Notes: a model not told the origin generated them from the letters alone. A stretch of 64,000 bases of DNA from UBA7957 sp965224675 (GCA_965224675.1 CBDDAA010000002.1:186001-250000), one strand, 5' to 3'. Counted from the stretch's first letter, positions 27,892 to 37,952 are shown. Numbers and translations: made by a program.

Positions 27892-27932
27892 GCCTAGTAC
27901 CCCATTAACATAGGATTGATGGAGTACTAGGC
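27892..27932. repeat. 41-bp palindrome: isolated end sequence of element A
   Basis: GCCTAGTACCCCATTAACATAGG is followed by ATTGATGGAGTACTAGGC, so the whole is a near-perfect palindrome. It carries the terminal sequence of element A copy 1 (AGTACTCCATCAACATAGG and its complement) but none of the interior. It is either an excision footprint, a deletion product or the hairpin target into which element A inserts. The rest of the 537-bp gap around it (27487-28023) shows no recognisable gene. Confidence 0.65.
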
Positions 27933-28023
27933 CAGGTAAAAAATTCTTTTATACAATCAACAACAAACAGGAACGCAGGCAATCGGTCAATTATCCAGAT
28001 CAAGCACCTTTTTTATCATCTTT

Positions 28024-28635
28024 GTGTTATTACTGCCGGGAGTCACCAGAGCACAGGTTGTTATTGCTGAATTCTCCGCTGGTCGGATTGATGACTGGAT
28101 TGAAAAATCATTTAAAGGTTACACAAAATACTCTCTGGTTAAAGACGGTGGTATCAGTGTCTTGAATGGAACAAGTAAATCTACCGCATCCATCCTTTTT
28201 AAAGAGATAGAAGTGGATTTAAACAAAACACCTGTTATTAATTGGTCCTGGAAAATAGCGACCCTACTGGAGGATAATCTGCGTGAGCAAGAACGCAGTG
28301 GAGATGATTTTTCCGCACGAGTATATGTTGTTTATAAGTTCGGATTTCTACCCTGGGACACACTCGCACTAAACTATGTATGGGCTTCTCAAATAGCGAT
28401 TGGAACTTCCTGGAAAAGCCCTTACGCCAGCAGTGATCAAATGATAGTGCTACGAAGTGGTGATACACAAATTAATCAGTGGCAATCAGAAAAGCGCAAT
28501 GTAAAAACAGATTTTGAAAATTTTTTTAATCGGGATGTCAGTATGATTACCGGCGTTGCTGTTATGGTTGATACTGATAATACACATTCATTTGCCTCTG
28601 CACGCTTTGGAGATATTTTTTTCAGCGAAGAGTAA
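28024..28635 (+). CDS. DUF3047 protein, exported
   Basis: The mature region matches DUF3047: INWSWKIATLLEDN, RSGDDFSARVYVVYKF, LALNYVWASQIAIGTSW, QSEKRNVKTDFENFF, ITGVAVMVDTDNT and ASARFGDIFF in order. Function is unknown; the fold is probably a beta-sandwich in the periplasm. The start is unclear. The GTG at 28024 falls inside a hydrophobic run, and in-frame sequence upstream (STFFIIFVLLLPGVTRAQ) extends the signal peptide, but no ATG, GTG or TTG is in frame before it. The element A palindrome lies about 90 bp upstream and may have removed the original start region. Confidence 0.8.
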   Translation: MLLLPGVTRAQVVIAEFSAGRIDDWIEKSFKGYTKYSLVKDGGISVLNGTSKSTASILFKEIEVDLNKTPVINWSWKIATLLEDNLREQERSGDDFSARVYVVYKFGFLPWDTLALNYVWASQIAIGTSWKSPYASSDQMIVLRSGDTQINQWQSEKRNVKTDFENFFNRDVSMITGVAVMVDTDNTHSFASARFGDIFFSEE

Positions 28636-28706
28636 TACCTGAAAACCAAATTATCGTAGCAATAAATTTATAAATTATTGCTAGTAAATACACTATGAAA
28701 AATCCG

Positions 28707-30053
28707 TTATTTATCGCTGGTATCAGGGGGTTTTCGATTCAATTGTCTCAGTCTATTCAGTTTCTCACCTATTTTGATTTCCAGCCCCCTGTTTACAGGG
28801 TGATAGAGTTCCTGCTCCCCGATACTTTCGGGGAAATAGGTCTCTTCCGCAGCAAAACCATCAACTTCATCATGTGCATAACGGTAGTGCTCACCATACC
28901 CTAACTCCTTCATAAGTTTTGTAGGTGCATTTCTCAAATGTATCGGCACCTCTGCCGAACCTGCCTCACAAACTAACTGCATCGCTTTATTATAGGCCGT
29001 GTAAACCGCATTACTCTTAGATGCGCAAGCCATAAAAACAATTGCCTGAGCAATCGCCAACTCACCTTCCGGGCTACCGAGTCGCTGATAACTATCCCAG
29101 GCAAATTGCGCCAATTGCATGGCCCTTGGATCAGCCAGACCAATATCTTCGATTGCAATTCTCAATACTCGCCGAGCGATATATCGCGGATCACAACCAC
29201 CATCAAGCATGCGACAGAACCAGTAAAGTGCCGCATCTGGATTCGACCCTCTTATTGATTTATGCAAAGCTGATATCTGATCATAGAATTGTTCCCCACC
29301 TTTATCGAACCGTCGTAGAGAACCGCGGGTAACCGCTTTAAGTACCGATTGACTAATAATTTTTATACCATCAATGAAGGGTGCAGACTCTGCAGCAAGC
29401 TCCAACAATAATAAGGCCCGCCTTGCATCACCATCAGCACTGGCGGCCATCGCATCACGTAGCTGAGGAGGAAAGTCAATTCTCTCAAATCCTAAACCGC
29501 GTTTTTCATCGTCCAGCGCTCGATCAATAATATCTCGCAGATCTTTTGTACTGAGAGGTTTCAGGACATAAGTGCGAACACGCGACAGTAAGGCGTTGTT
29601 TAATTCAAAAGAAGGATTTTCGGTAGTGGCGCCGATAAAAATTATCGTACCGTCTTCCACATGCGGCAAAAAAGCATCTTGTTGTGATTTGTTAAACCGA
29701 TGCACCTCATCTACAAAGAGAATAGTGCGTTGTCCGGTTTGCAATCGAGCGTCCTTAGCCTGCACAATTGCCTGCCTTATCTCCTTAACACCTGACAAAA
29801 CGGCAGAAACATTTAAAAATTGCGCATCACTTAGCGCTGCAATCATGGATGCAATTGTGGTTTTTCCGGTTCCCGGTGGTCCCCAAAAAATCATCGAATG
29901 TAGACGATTATTTTCCACTGATTGACGTAGTGAGCTGCCTTGACCCAATAGGTGTTTTTGCCCGACAAAATCCTGCAGATTTCGAGGCCTCATCCGATCC
30001 GCCAGTGGCCGTGAGTGTTCGTCATCATCTTGCAACAAGCTATGTTGACTCAT
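28707..30053 (-). CDS. rarA: replication-associated recombination protein A (RarA/MgsA)
   Basis: RarA is a clamp-loader-like AAA+ ATPase that acts at stalled replication forks. It begins RPLADRMRPRNLQDFVGQKH and has Walker A GPPGTGKTTIA, Walker B LFVDEVHRFNKSQQDAFLP, sensor 1 IFIGATTENPSFELN and the C-terminal tetramerisation domain with YFPE near the end. The length is normal. The ATG at 30053 is preferred over the TTG five codons earlier. It lies downstream of lolA on the same strand, the usual ftsK-lolA-rarA order. Confidence 0.96.
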   Translation of the reverse strand: MSQHSLLQDDDEHSRPLADRMRPRNLQDFVGQKHLLGQGSSLRQSVENNRLHSMIFWGPPGTGKTTIASMIAALSDAQFLNVSAVLSGVKEIRQAIVQAKDARLQTGQRTILFVDEVHRFNKSQQDAFLPHVEDGTIIFIGATTENPSFELNNALLSRVRTYVLKPLSTKDLRDIIDRALDDEKRGLGFERIDFPPQLRDAMAASADGDARRALLLLELAAESAPFIDGIKIISQSVLKAVTRGSLRRFDKGGEQFYDQISALHKSIRGSNPDAALYWFCRMLDGGCDPRYIARRVLRIAIEDIGLADPRAMQLAQFAWDSYQRLGSPEGELAIAQAIVFMACASKSNAVYTAYNKAMQLVCEAGSAEVPIHLRNAPTKLMKELGYGEHYRYAHDEVDGFAAEETYFPESIGEQELYHPVNRGLEIKIGEKLNRLRQLNRKPPDTSDK

Positions 30054-30139
30054 ATCCGCACTCACCAAGGGTTAAAAGAATACCACTTTATATTTTATAA
30101 ATTACAAATATATTAATTAAATTAAAGCTTCCTAAGCGA

Positions 30140-30760
30140 TTACTGTCCGATCACATCGACACCTTCTGGTGGTATAAAGTCGAATAAACCCTGATCAATG
30201 TCTGTATTGAGTTTCGGATCATCAAACTTGATTTGTGTAGCTTGACCAAAATTGTCTCGAAGCTCCATCGCGGCAAGGTTGTTATCTGCCAATCCAAGAT
30301 AAACTTTCTCAAAGTCCGTGTCTTCCTTCATCGGTGAGAGTTCTACCCAATCAATGCCATCGCTTTGACCAAGCTCTGTCAACTCAAATTCAGACTCAAG
30401 TGGCTTATTGCTGCCTAACAACATTAAGGGCGTATTGCCCAAACTTGCGTCAATTTTTTTAATGGTGACTTGCGCCAGCTCTTCATCATAAATCCAGATT
30501 TTTTTGCCATCAGACACAATCAACTGCGCCGATGGCGTTTGGTAGTTCCAAGAGAATTTCCCAGGTCGTTGTAGAGTGACAACACCACTGGATTCCTGCA
30601 CAGGCTTCGAATTTGAATCATATACAGTCTGGGTGAATCGGGCAGAGAAATTCTGTAATTGTTTACTCAGTCGATTTAACTGATCTATGCCCGTATCAGC
30701 AATAACCGGGGCCACAAAACTCAAAGCAGCCATCATCATCATTGTCCTGAATGCTGTCAT
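30140..30760 (-). CDS. lolA: outer-membrane lipoprotein carrier protein LolA
   Basis: LolA ferries lipoproteins from the LolCDE complex through the periplasm to LolB. A signal peptide ends at about residue 21 (APVIA). The mature part has NFSARFTQTVYDSN, SGVVTLQRPGKFSWNYQTP and the DGKKIWIYDEELAQVTIKK strand pair typical of the family. The length of 206 residues is normal. The ATG has a GAGAG-type ribosome-binding site. It sits between ftsK and rarA; its clients in this window would include RlpA. Confidence 0.95.
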   Translation of the reverse strand: MTAFRTMMMMAALSFVAPVIADTGIDQLNRLSKQLQNFSARFTQTVYDSNSKPVQESSGVVTLQRPGKFSWNYQTPSAQLIVSDGKKIWIYDEELAQVTIKKIDASLGNTPLMLLGSNKPLESEFELTELGQSDGIDWVELSPMKEDTDFEKVYLGLADNNLAAMELRDNFGQATQIKFDDPKLNTDIDQGLFDFIPPEGVDVIGQ

Positions 30761-31006
30761 AAATTACTCTCAATTTAGGAAATTACCGTAGCAATGCCTA
30801 CAAAGCACTACCACCGTCATGCGATACCGATTAGTTTATTGATACACATGATAAAACAACAGAAATTATCGTTATTGCATTGAGACGAAACCCGACGTCA
30901 TTGGTTCAGAGCGAGGAGCAGACTAAGAGCTGGGAATAAACACCTATTTCAGCCAGCATATTGATAAAGAGCGGCTTTTGATGAATGGCAAAATAAAACA
31001 GAGTAA

Positions 31007-33577
31007 TTAAACATCCACGGGTGGCGGTGCAATAACCTCACGCTGTCCATTTGACTGCACCTGGCTGATCACACCTGCTTCTTCCATTTCTTCAATCATT
31101 CGTGCCGCCCGGTTATATCCAATCTTCAGACGCCTTTGCACATAAGAAATAGAGGCTTTACGTGTTTCAGTAACAATTGCCACCGCCTGGTCATAAAGCG
31201 CATCCCGCTCCCCATCGGCATCTGAAGACATCTCGCCAGAAAGCCCAGGGATCGGCACACTGGGTTCTTGCAAAATTTCATTTACATAGTTTGCCCTGCC
31301 CTGCTGCTTCAGGTAACCCACCATATTATGCACCTCATGATCATCAATAAACGCCCCATGAACCCTTTGCGCCATTGCCGTTCCGGGTGGCAAATAAAGC
31401 ATATCACCATGACCCAGCAGCGACTCGGCTCCGCTCTGGTCAAGAATAATACGCGAGTCAAGTTTGGTTGATACCTGGAAAGCCATGCGGGTGGGAATGT
31501 TGGATTTGATCAAACCTGTAATAACATCTGTGGATGGGCGTTGAGTAGCCAATATCAAATGAATACCAGCCGCACGGGCTTTTTGCGCTATACGCGCAAT
31601 GAGTTCTTCAACTTTCTTACCGACCACCATAATCATGTCAGCAAATTCATCGACTACGACAACAATGTAGGGCAAAGACGTTAATGTCGGCGTCGGTGCA
31701 TCCGGGTCAAATGCCTCCTCTTTTTTATACAAGGGATCTTCAATCGGGTTACCTTCCTTGATGGCCAGTTTCACTTTTTTATTAAACCCACCGATGTTTC
31801 TAACACCCAAAGCGGCCATCAGTTTATAGCGTCGTTCCATTTCACCAACGCACCAACGTAAAGCGTTAGAGGCTTCTTTCATATCTGTGACCACGGGTGT
31901 CAGCAAATGTGGAATATCTTCGTAAACATTCAATTCCAGCATTTTCGGATCAATCAATATTAGCCGAACCTCTTCAGGAGTTGCCTTATAGAGTAAACTC
32001 GCCAACATTGTGTTAACACCAACGGACTTTCCAGAACCCGTTGTTCCCGCTACCAACAGGTGAGGCATTCTGGCAATATCCGCAATGACAGGCCCACCGC
32101 CGATATCTTTACCAAGAGCAATGGTTAGTGGTGATTTACTGTCCGCATACTTCTTCGAGCGTAAGATCTCGCTAAGCATGACGATTTCCCGATCATCATT
32201 GGGTATTTCCAGACCTATGGTAGATTTACCACGGATTACTTCAACTACACGCACACTAACCAGAGACAGGGAACGTGCGATATCCCGAGATAACCCAGAG
32301 ATTTTGCTGGCTTTGGTGCCTGGCGCCAGATTCAATTCAAAACGGGTAATAACGGGTCCTGGCTGAACAGCCACCACTTCAGCAATTACTTTAAAATCGG
32401 CCAATCGTTCTTCGAGCAAACGCGAGAGAGCTTCCAGTTCATTTTCGGAAAATCCTGTTTGCCGTGGACGAGGCTCATCAAGCATTGACAAAGGCGGTAA
32501 CTCAGAGTCACTGTTGGCGTCGAACAATTTGTACTGCTTGTCATTATCCGGCTTCTTTACTGCATTAATTTTCTTAACGGCTTTTGGCTTCACCCTACTC
32601 ACCGCTTGCTTAATCGACGATAACGGATTATCAGCTAGAGGATGACCCGAATCTGCTGCTACGGCAATTTTCGCTCGTACTGCTGTAGATGACCGACTAT
32701 TTTCTTTGGACATTTGGTCTTTTTCACGATCCTTATGTTTTAACGCACCGTGCTGAGCTTTATATTCTTCTTGTTGATACTTTCGTCGGGCGTTCCCTTC
32801 TTTACGTTTTTCTTTCAAAGACCTCCAGACGCCATGAAAGAATTGTTGTAGTGCAGCGGTTATTGCAAGCAAAGAACCGCCTACCGTTTCTGTTATGGAT
32901 AACCAGGAGATGTGTGTCGCCAGTGAAAAAGACCCCAGGAACAGCGCCAACATGATTAACGTCGCGCCAAGTGGGTTAAACAAATCAACAAACTTACCAG
33001 CTACCATTGAACCCGCCAGCCCACCACCGTCCGCACCCAACGGCAAATTGTCCGAGTGGACTTCAAAGTGCAAATCGGCGAGTCCGCAAGCCATTGAGAT
33101 CATAATGATGAAGCCAAAAATACGCACAAACATATAAGCAGCTGTATTGGCATGCTCAGATCGTGATTCGTAAAACATGACCGAACCAAGAAAAGCCAAC
33201 ATGAGTGGAATCAGATAGGCAATATAGCCGAGCATATAAAACGCAACATCTGCAAACCAGGCACCCGCAACACCGCCTGTATTGCGAATCTTCATTTGCG
33301 TACCAGTATGAGACCAACCTGGGTCCAGAATATTAAAGCTGGACAAAGCCAATAGTAATACAACCGCCAGCGCGAGCATGGTTATACCCGAAATCTCACG
33401 CATACCCCTTGACAAATGGGCAAGCGCCTCAAAAGATCCTGCTTTACCCGCTCTCGCAGTGGCACGCTTTACATGAGTGCGTGATCTGGTTCTGGAAGCT
33501 GTGGATTTGCTCGCCTTGCCAGTTGTACGACGGGTAGCTTTCTTTCTCGTCTGTCTTTTTGCTTGTGCCTGAGTCAA
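31007..33577 (-). CDS. ftsK: DNA translocase FtsK
   Basis: FtsK couples septation with chromosome dimer resolution. A basic N-terminus rich in Lys/Arg/Thr precedes a four-span membrane domain (about residues 60-230), a charged linker of about 150 residues, and the motor. The motor has Walker A VAGTTGSGKSVGVN, LILIDPKMLELNVYEDIPHL, Walker B YIVVVVDEFADMIMV and LATQRPSTDVITGLIKSN. The C-terminal gamma winged helix (YVQRRLKIGYNRAARMIEEM) reads KOPS sites. The start is TTG at 33577 with GGA about 8 bases upstream. The linker is short compared with E. coli FtsK. Confidence 0.96.
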   Translation of the reverse strand: MTQAQAKRQTRKKATRRTTGKASKSTASRTRSRTHVKRATARAGKAGSFEALAHLSRGMREISGITMLALAVVLLLALSSFNILDPGWSHTGTQMKIRNTGGVAGAWFADVAFYMLGYIAYLIPLMLAFLGSVMFYESRSEHANTAAYMFVRIFGFIIMISMACGLADLHFEVHSDNLPLGADGGGLAGSMVAGKFVDLFNPLGATLIMLALFLGSFSLATHISWLSITETVGGSLLAITAALQQFFHGVWRSLKEKRKEGNARRKYQQEEYKAQHGALKHKDREKDQMSKENSRSSTAVRAKIAVAADSGHPLADNPLSSIKQAVSRVKPKAVKKINAVKKPDNDKQYKLFDANSDSELPPLSMLDEPRPRQTGFSENELEALSRLLEERLADFKVIAEVVAVQPGPVITRFELNLAPGTKASKISGLSRDIARSLSLVSVRVVEVIRGKSTIGLEIPNDDREIVMLSEILRSKKYADSKSPLTIALGKDIGGGPVIADIARMPHLLVAGTTGSGKSVGVNTMLASLLYKATPEEVRLILIDPKMLELNVYEDIPHLLTPVVTDMKEASNALRWCVGEMERRYKLMAALGVRNIGGFNKKVKLAIKEGNPIEDPLYKKEEAFDPDAPTPTLTSLPYIVVVVDEFADMIMVVGKKVEELIARIAQKARAAGIHLILATQRPSTDVITGLIKSNIPTRMAFQVSTKLDSRIILDQSGAESLLGHGDMLYLPPGTAMAQRVHGAFIDDHEVHNMVGYLKQQGRANYVNEILQEPSVPIPGLSGEMSSDADGERDALYDQAVAIVTETRKASISYVQRRLKIGYNRAARMIEEMEEAGVISQVQSNGQREVIAPPPVDV

Positions 33578-34161
33578 TTATTTTTCCGTGCAATAATACT
33601 TGCCTGTCTTTATCTGAGCACTCACTTCAAATTAAAATATGAGTAGATAATACAGAACCAGGCAGAATACAATTTTAGAATGATGGTTTAATGAATTATT
33701 CGATTACACTAAAATTTCTCACGTTAATACAAAGCCAACAGTACAAAGCAAAATAATATCCAATCTGATTATTTGTAAATTCGCTCGTTCTGTGATCCAG
33801 GGTAATTGGATATCTTCGCGAGTGAAACCCATTTTGGATCCATACTATAAACTCGTTTCAGGCGAGTAGTGCGTAAGAATGAGCGTTTACAAACCAAAGG
33901 ACTCAATTGTCGCCCCTCTTTAGCGAAAAAAGAGCAAAAATAAAGACAAAAGGTTTTTCTGTAGCAGGCATTCAATTTCCACATGCCCATCCAATAGTTT
34001 AGCAGAATAATAAAATTGCTCAGCCTGGATTGCTGTTGACTTATGTTCCCATAGATGCTTCCCTTTCGCCTGCATTCTGACCACGCTTTACTGATCACAT
34101 TGAAACTCTGGTGTAGTATGTACAATTTAACTTTCCGATCAGATATGTAGAGGCACTACAA
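33578..34161. other. 584-bp intergenic region between ftsK and trxB
   Basis: The genes on each side are divergent. I see no credible gene; the minus-strand frame 33769-34125 has no family-like features. A 9-bp inverted repeat (ATATCCAAT / ATTGGATAT) flanks about 40 bases near 33758-33812. TTGAAA (34100-34105) and TACAAT (34121-34126), 15 bases apart, are a possible trxB promoter. In many relatives lrp lies here; it does not in this window. Confidence 0.4.
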
Positions 34162-35112
34162 ATGATTGAATCAAAACACTCTCGCCTGCTGATCCTGGGA
34201 TCTGGACCCGCAGGTTATACTGCAGCGGTTTACGCCGCTCGCGCCAACTTGGAGCCAGTTCTAATCACAGGCATGGAACAGGGCGGGCAGTTAACCACCA
34301 CTACTGACGTTGATAACTGGCCAGCAGCATTTGAAGGCATTCAAGGACCCGCATTAATGGAAGATTTTCGTAAACATGCTGAGCGGTTTAATACTCAGGT
34401 ACTGTTTGATCATATTCAGGCCGTCGATTTAAGTAAGCATCCTTTCACCCTCAATGGGGATAGCGCCACCTACACCTGTGATGCCCTGATAATATGCACA
34501 GGTGCAAGCGCAATGTACCTGGGGCTGGACTCAGAGGAAGCCTACAAGGGAAAAGGTGTGTCTGCCTGCGCCACTTGTGATGGCTTTTTTTATCGTAATC
34601 AGAAAGTTGCTGTGATTGGCGGTGGCAACACAGCAGTTGAAGAGGCTCTTTATTTATCCAATATCGCCTCAGAAGTAACACTTGTACATCGTCGTGATGC
34701 CTTACGCGCAGAAAAAATTCTTCAAGATCAATTATTTGAAAAAGAAAAGAATGGAAATGTCACTATTGTCTGGGATCATGTTCTGGAAGATGTATTGGGC
34801 GATGACACCGGCGTAACGGGTATGAGGATCAAAGACGTTAACTCAGGTGATAGCCGGGATATTGATTTGATGGGTGTTTTTATCGCTATAGGTCATAAAC
34901 CAAATACAGCCATTTTTGAGAATCAACTTGATATTCAAGGTGGATATATCCAGGTCAATAATGGCGCAAGTGGTAATGTCACAGCAACCAGCATCGCGGG
35001 TGTTTTCGCTGCAGGTGATGTAATGGATCATGTCTATCGTCAGGCAGTTACCTCTGCTGGAACGGGGTGTATGGCTGCATTAGATGCGGAGAAATTCCTC
35101 GATGGATTATAG
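34162..35112 (+). CDS. trxB: thioredoxin-disulfide reductase
   Basis: TrxB passes electrons from NADPH through FAD and a redox-active disulfide to thioredoxin. The FAD-binding ILGSGPAGYTAAVYAARA, the active-site CATC (Cys136, Cys139), the NADPH-binding VIGGGNTAVEEALYLS and the C-terminal GVFAAGDVMD are all intact. The length is 316 residues. GAGG lies 8 bases before the ATG. A thioredoxin that could be its substrate is encoded at 53842-54222. Confidence 0.97.
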   Translation: MIESKHSRLLILGSGPAGYTAAVYAARANLEPVLITGMEQGGQLTTTTDVDNWPAAFEGIQGPALMEDFRKHAERFNTQVLFDHIQAVDLSKHPFTLNGDSATYTCDALIICTGASAMYLGLDSEEAYKGKGVSACATCDGFFYRNQKVAVIGGGNTAVEEALYLSNIASEVTLVHRRDALRAEKILQDQLFEKEKNGNVTIVWDHVLEDVLGDDTGVTGMRIKDVNSGDSRDIDLMGVFIAIGHKPNTAIFENQLDIQGGYIQVNNGASGNVTATSIAGVFAAGDVMDHVYRQAVTSAGTGCMAALDAEKFLDGL

Positions 35113-35229
35113 ATTTGAAATCAGGTCAGCGTCTATTTTCAGGAAGTGAGCAAACCCGGGGCAGGTCTTGGTACCTTGCAAATGACATAGTCATTTGCCT
35201 TTGCCGTGCTGGATCAACAGTTACTTTTC

Positions 35230-36393
35230 ATGAATAATATGGAAATACAATTACACGACTCGCTGAGCGCTATAGATAAAAATGCATGGAACGCTTTAAA
35301 TCAAGATGATAGTCCCTTTCTGCTCTACGAGTTTTTACATGCACTTGAAACCACTGCTTGTTTAGGTGAAAACCATGGCTGGTACCCACGTTACTTCATC
35401 CTGATAGACGAAAAGCAAAATCTGCTCGCCGCCTGTGCGACTTACATAAAGACCAATTCCTATGGCGAGTTTGTATTCGACTGGAACTGGGCTGATGCCT
35501 ATGCAGAGCAAGGCTTACAATACTACCCAAAATTAGTGGTAGGTATACCCTACACCCCAGCCACTGGACAAAGAATATTGGTACACCCTGAGCAAAACTA
35601 CGAATATTTTTCCAATATTTTAATCAGTGCTATTACAAAATTTGCTAAAGAAACCAATCTTACTGGCATACACTGGCTATTCACCAACGAGCGTGATACT
35701 GCAAGTCTGGAGAAAAAAGGCTTGCAATTAAGGTTGGGCTGCCAGTATCACTGGTTTAATAACAACTACCAGACTTTTGATGATTTTTTGGCTGAATGCA
35801 CATCCAAGCGAAGAAAAACCATCAGACGCGAACGCCGATCCATTAGCGATCAGCGACTTCGTTTGGAAACCCGAAGTGGGGACTCACTAACACTGGACGA
35901 ATGGCACTCTGCCTGTGACTTCTACAGTTCCACTTTTCATAGGAAGTGGGGAGAGGCATCACTCAACCAGGCATTTTTCGAAATTGCCGGGTCAACCATT
36001 GGTGATAGATTTGTAATTATATTTGCCTACTATGAAGATAAACCTGTCGCCTGTTCAATTATGCTGAAAAGTAACCACACTCTTTATGGACGCTATTGGG
36101 GCTGTAATCAGCAATTTCAGAATTTGCATTTCGAAGCCTGCTATTATCAGGGTATTGAATACTGTATCCGCAATCAATTAAAATGTTTTGAACCTGGCGC
36201 ACAGGGTGAACATAAGATTCCGCGCGGATTCAAACCCACGAAAACCTGGTCTGCGCATCGATTGTTTCATTCAGGATTTAACAATGCGATAGCTCATTAC
36301 CTAAAACAGGAAAGACAGGTTTTAGAAGAGCGCTGTGAGGAACTTCACGAATTGCTACCATTTCGACAAAAGGATAAAAATCTACAACTATAA
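35230..36393 (+). CDS. COG3146 family GNAT-like acyltransferase
   Basis: The protein belongs to the COG3146 family, sometimes labelled peptidoglycan biosynthesis/recognition, with a FemAB/GNAT-like double fold. Motifs include SPFLLYEFLHALETTACLG, the WNWADAYAEQGLQYYPKL strand, KRRKTIRRERRSI, and the C-terminal LYGRYWGCNQQFQNLHFEAC with EPGAQGEHKIPRGFKPTKT. The catalytic role is not established. The frame is open from a GTG at 35206, but the ATG at 35230 (or 35239) is a more natural start. It lies between trxB and aat, 11 bases before aat, so it is probably in one transcript with aat. Confidence 0.85.
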   Translation: MNNMEIQLHDSLSAIDKNAWNALNQDDSPFLLYEFLHALETTACLGENHGWYPRYFILIDEKQNLLAACATYIKTNSYGEFVFDWNWADAYAEQGLQYYPKLVVGIPYTPATGQRILVHPEQNYEYFSNILISAITKFAKETNLTGIHWLFTNERDTASLEKKGLQLRLGCQYHWFNNNYQTFDDFLAECTSKRRKTIRRERRSISDQRLRLETRSGDSLTLDEWHSACDFYSSTFHRKWGEASLNQAFFEIAGSTIGDRFVIIFAYYEDKPVACSIMLKSNHTLYGRYWGCNQQFQNLHFEACYYQGIEYCIRNQLKCFEPGAQGEHKIPRGFKPTKTWSAHRLFHSGFNNAIAHYLKQERQVLEERCEELHELLPFRQKDKNLQL

Positions 36394-36404
36394 TTTGAGA
36401 TATT

Positions 36405-37112
36405 ATGCCGATTCCGTTTTTACCACCCTACGATGATATAACCCCGTTCCCACCGATTCACCAGGCTCTGGATGAACCCAACGGATTATTAATGGCTGGT
36501 GGAAACCTTAACCCAGCTCGACTTATCAGCGCTTACCGTAGCGGCATATTTCCATGGTTTGAAGAAGGGGAACCTATTCTTTGGTGGTCGCCTAATCCCC
36601 GATGTATTTTGTGGCCCAAGAAGATTCATATTAGAAAAAGCCTTTTGAAAACAATTCGCAAGGGGCATCTTTTTGTTTCAGAAGACAAAGCATTCACCGA
36701 AGTTATGCGGGCTTGCGCAGCACCCAGACAAAACAGTAGCGGAACCTGGATTACAAGCGCCATGTTTGATGCTTATGAGGAATTACACAAGTTGGGTATA
36801 GCAAGATCTATCGACGTTTGGCAGGAAGACACACTGGTAGGTGGTCTTTATGGTATCCAGATTGGAGAGATTTTTGTTGGTGAATCCATGTTTAGTAAAG
36901 TATCCGATGCCTCGAAGGTTGCGCTGGTTCATTTGAGCAATATGAAAGACTATAGACTACTTGACTGTCAATTGAGTACTGCTCACCTGATCAGTATGGG
37001 AGCTGAGGAAATACCAAGGGAACAATATATTGAATACTTGAAAAGGTATGGGCAACTCGAATCACGTTTGCTGGCACCTTCAATCGAAAAGAAGTCTGTA
37101 AAACTAGTGTAG
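36405..37112 (+). CDS. aat: leucyl/phenylalanyl-tRNA-protein transferase
   Basis: Aat adds Leu or Phe from aminoacyl-tRNA to proteins with N-terminal Lys or Arg, marking them for ClpAP degradation. The family core is clear: GLLMAGGNLNPARLISAYRS, GIFPWFEEGEPILWWSPNPR, SGTWITSAMFDAYEELHKLG, GGLYGIQIGEIFVGESMFS and LLDCQLSTAHLISMGAEEIP. The length is 235 residues. The usual downstream partners ate (bpt) and infA are not present here; the next gene is tadA on the other strand. Confidence 0.96.
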   Translation: MPIPFLPPYDDITPFPPIHQALDEPNGLLMAGGNLNPARLISAYRSGIFPWFEEGEPILWWSPNPRCILWPKKIHIRKSLLKTIRKGHLFVSEDKAFTEVMRACAAPRQNSSGTWITSAMFDAYEELHKLGIARSIDVWQEDTLVGGLYGIQIGEIFVGESMFSKVSDASKVALVHLSNMKDYRLLDCQLSTAHLISMGAEEIPREQYIEYLKRYGQLESRLLAPSIEKKSVKLV

Positions 37113-37205
37113 TTAGCAGTTGATGGGTTATTAGCATCAACCCCAGTAACTTAAAAACCACTATTCTCTGAGTTATAAACCAGACACAATGAGCGACCGC
37201 ATCTA

Positions 37206-37236
37206 TTGAGAGGTAGATAAAACCTTATTGTATAAT
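37206..37236 (+). promoter_or_regulatory. possible stand-alone promoter in the aat-tadA gap
   Basis: TTGAGA (37206-37211) and a perfect TATAAT (37231-37236) are 19 bases apart. No plus-strand gene follows before the end of tadA on the opposite strand, so if active it would make a short RNA or tadA antisense. The spacing is long and this is a weak call. Confidence 0.25.
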
Positions 37237-37361
37237 ACATAGATGGCCCTCATCATGCAGATTATTTACAGCAAAAAGGGCGGTGTGATCATCATATTGA
37301 TAGAAATCTAACAATCATCACTGACGATATATAAAATTGCTATCAGAGTGATAGTATCGTA

Positions 37362-37844
37362 CTACCTTCTGTAGCTAAAAAAACTACGCAGGATCTCTCC
37401 ACATTCTTCAGCCAAAACCCCGGATACAACGTCTATCTTGTGGTTGTAAGAATCCGAATCAAGCAATTGAAAAGCACTACATGCAGCACCTGCCCGCGGT
37501 TCATTTGCACCAAAAACCAAACGCTGAATTCGTGCGTGTATCATTGCACCGATACACATCGTACAGGGTTCAAGTGTTACATAAAGTGTGGTGCCAGGTA
37601 TTCTGTAATTAGACAGATTTTTTGCTGCCGACTTCAATGCGAGAATTTCTGCATGTGCAGTGGGATCCTTAAAGCTAATCGGCCGATTATAGCCACTACC
37701 GATGATATTACCGTCCAGCACAACGATGCAACCAACAGGTACTTCTCCAATCCTTTCAGCACACTCAGCTAAATCAAGAGCCTTGAGCATGAAACTGGAA
37801 TCTCGTTCAGAAAAACCATTCCTCAATAAAACAGAGTCACACAA
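37362..37844 (-). CDS. tadA: tRNA-specific adenosine deaminase
   Basis: TadA converts the wobble adenosine of tRNA-Arg(ACG) to inosine, and is essential in most bacteria. The zinc-binding cytidine deaminase-type motifs are intact: AHAEILAL (His64, catalytic Glu66) and PCTMCIGA (Cys94, Cys97). GEVPVGCIVVLDGNIIGSGY precedes them. The start is uncertain: the open frame begins with TTG and the first Met (19) is too far in for the family, so a TTG near 37844 or 37826 is likely. The C-terminus (LRSFFSYRR) is typical. Confidence 0.95.
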   Translation of the reverse strand: MCDSVLLRNGFSERDSSFMLKALDLAECAERIGEVPVGCIVVLDGNIIGSGYNRPISFKDPTAHAEILALKSAAKNLSNYRIPGTTLYVTLEPCTMCIGAMIHARIQRLVFGANEPRAGAACSAFQLLDSDSYNHKIDVVSGVLAEECGEILRSFFSYRR

Positions 37845-37952
37845 ATAAGCACCCGGTGATTCAGACTCAAAAGCTATGCACTAATTTCCTATACCTTTAA
37901 GCTTGATCTATAATGAGAGGGAATTAATCACTCCCACTCAATAGAGAAAAAC

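Noticed and set aside
33769..34125. 118-residue minus-strand frame between ftsK and trxB
   Set aside because: Composition is unlike a real protein, there is no ribosome-binding site and no recognisable motif.
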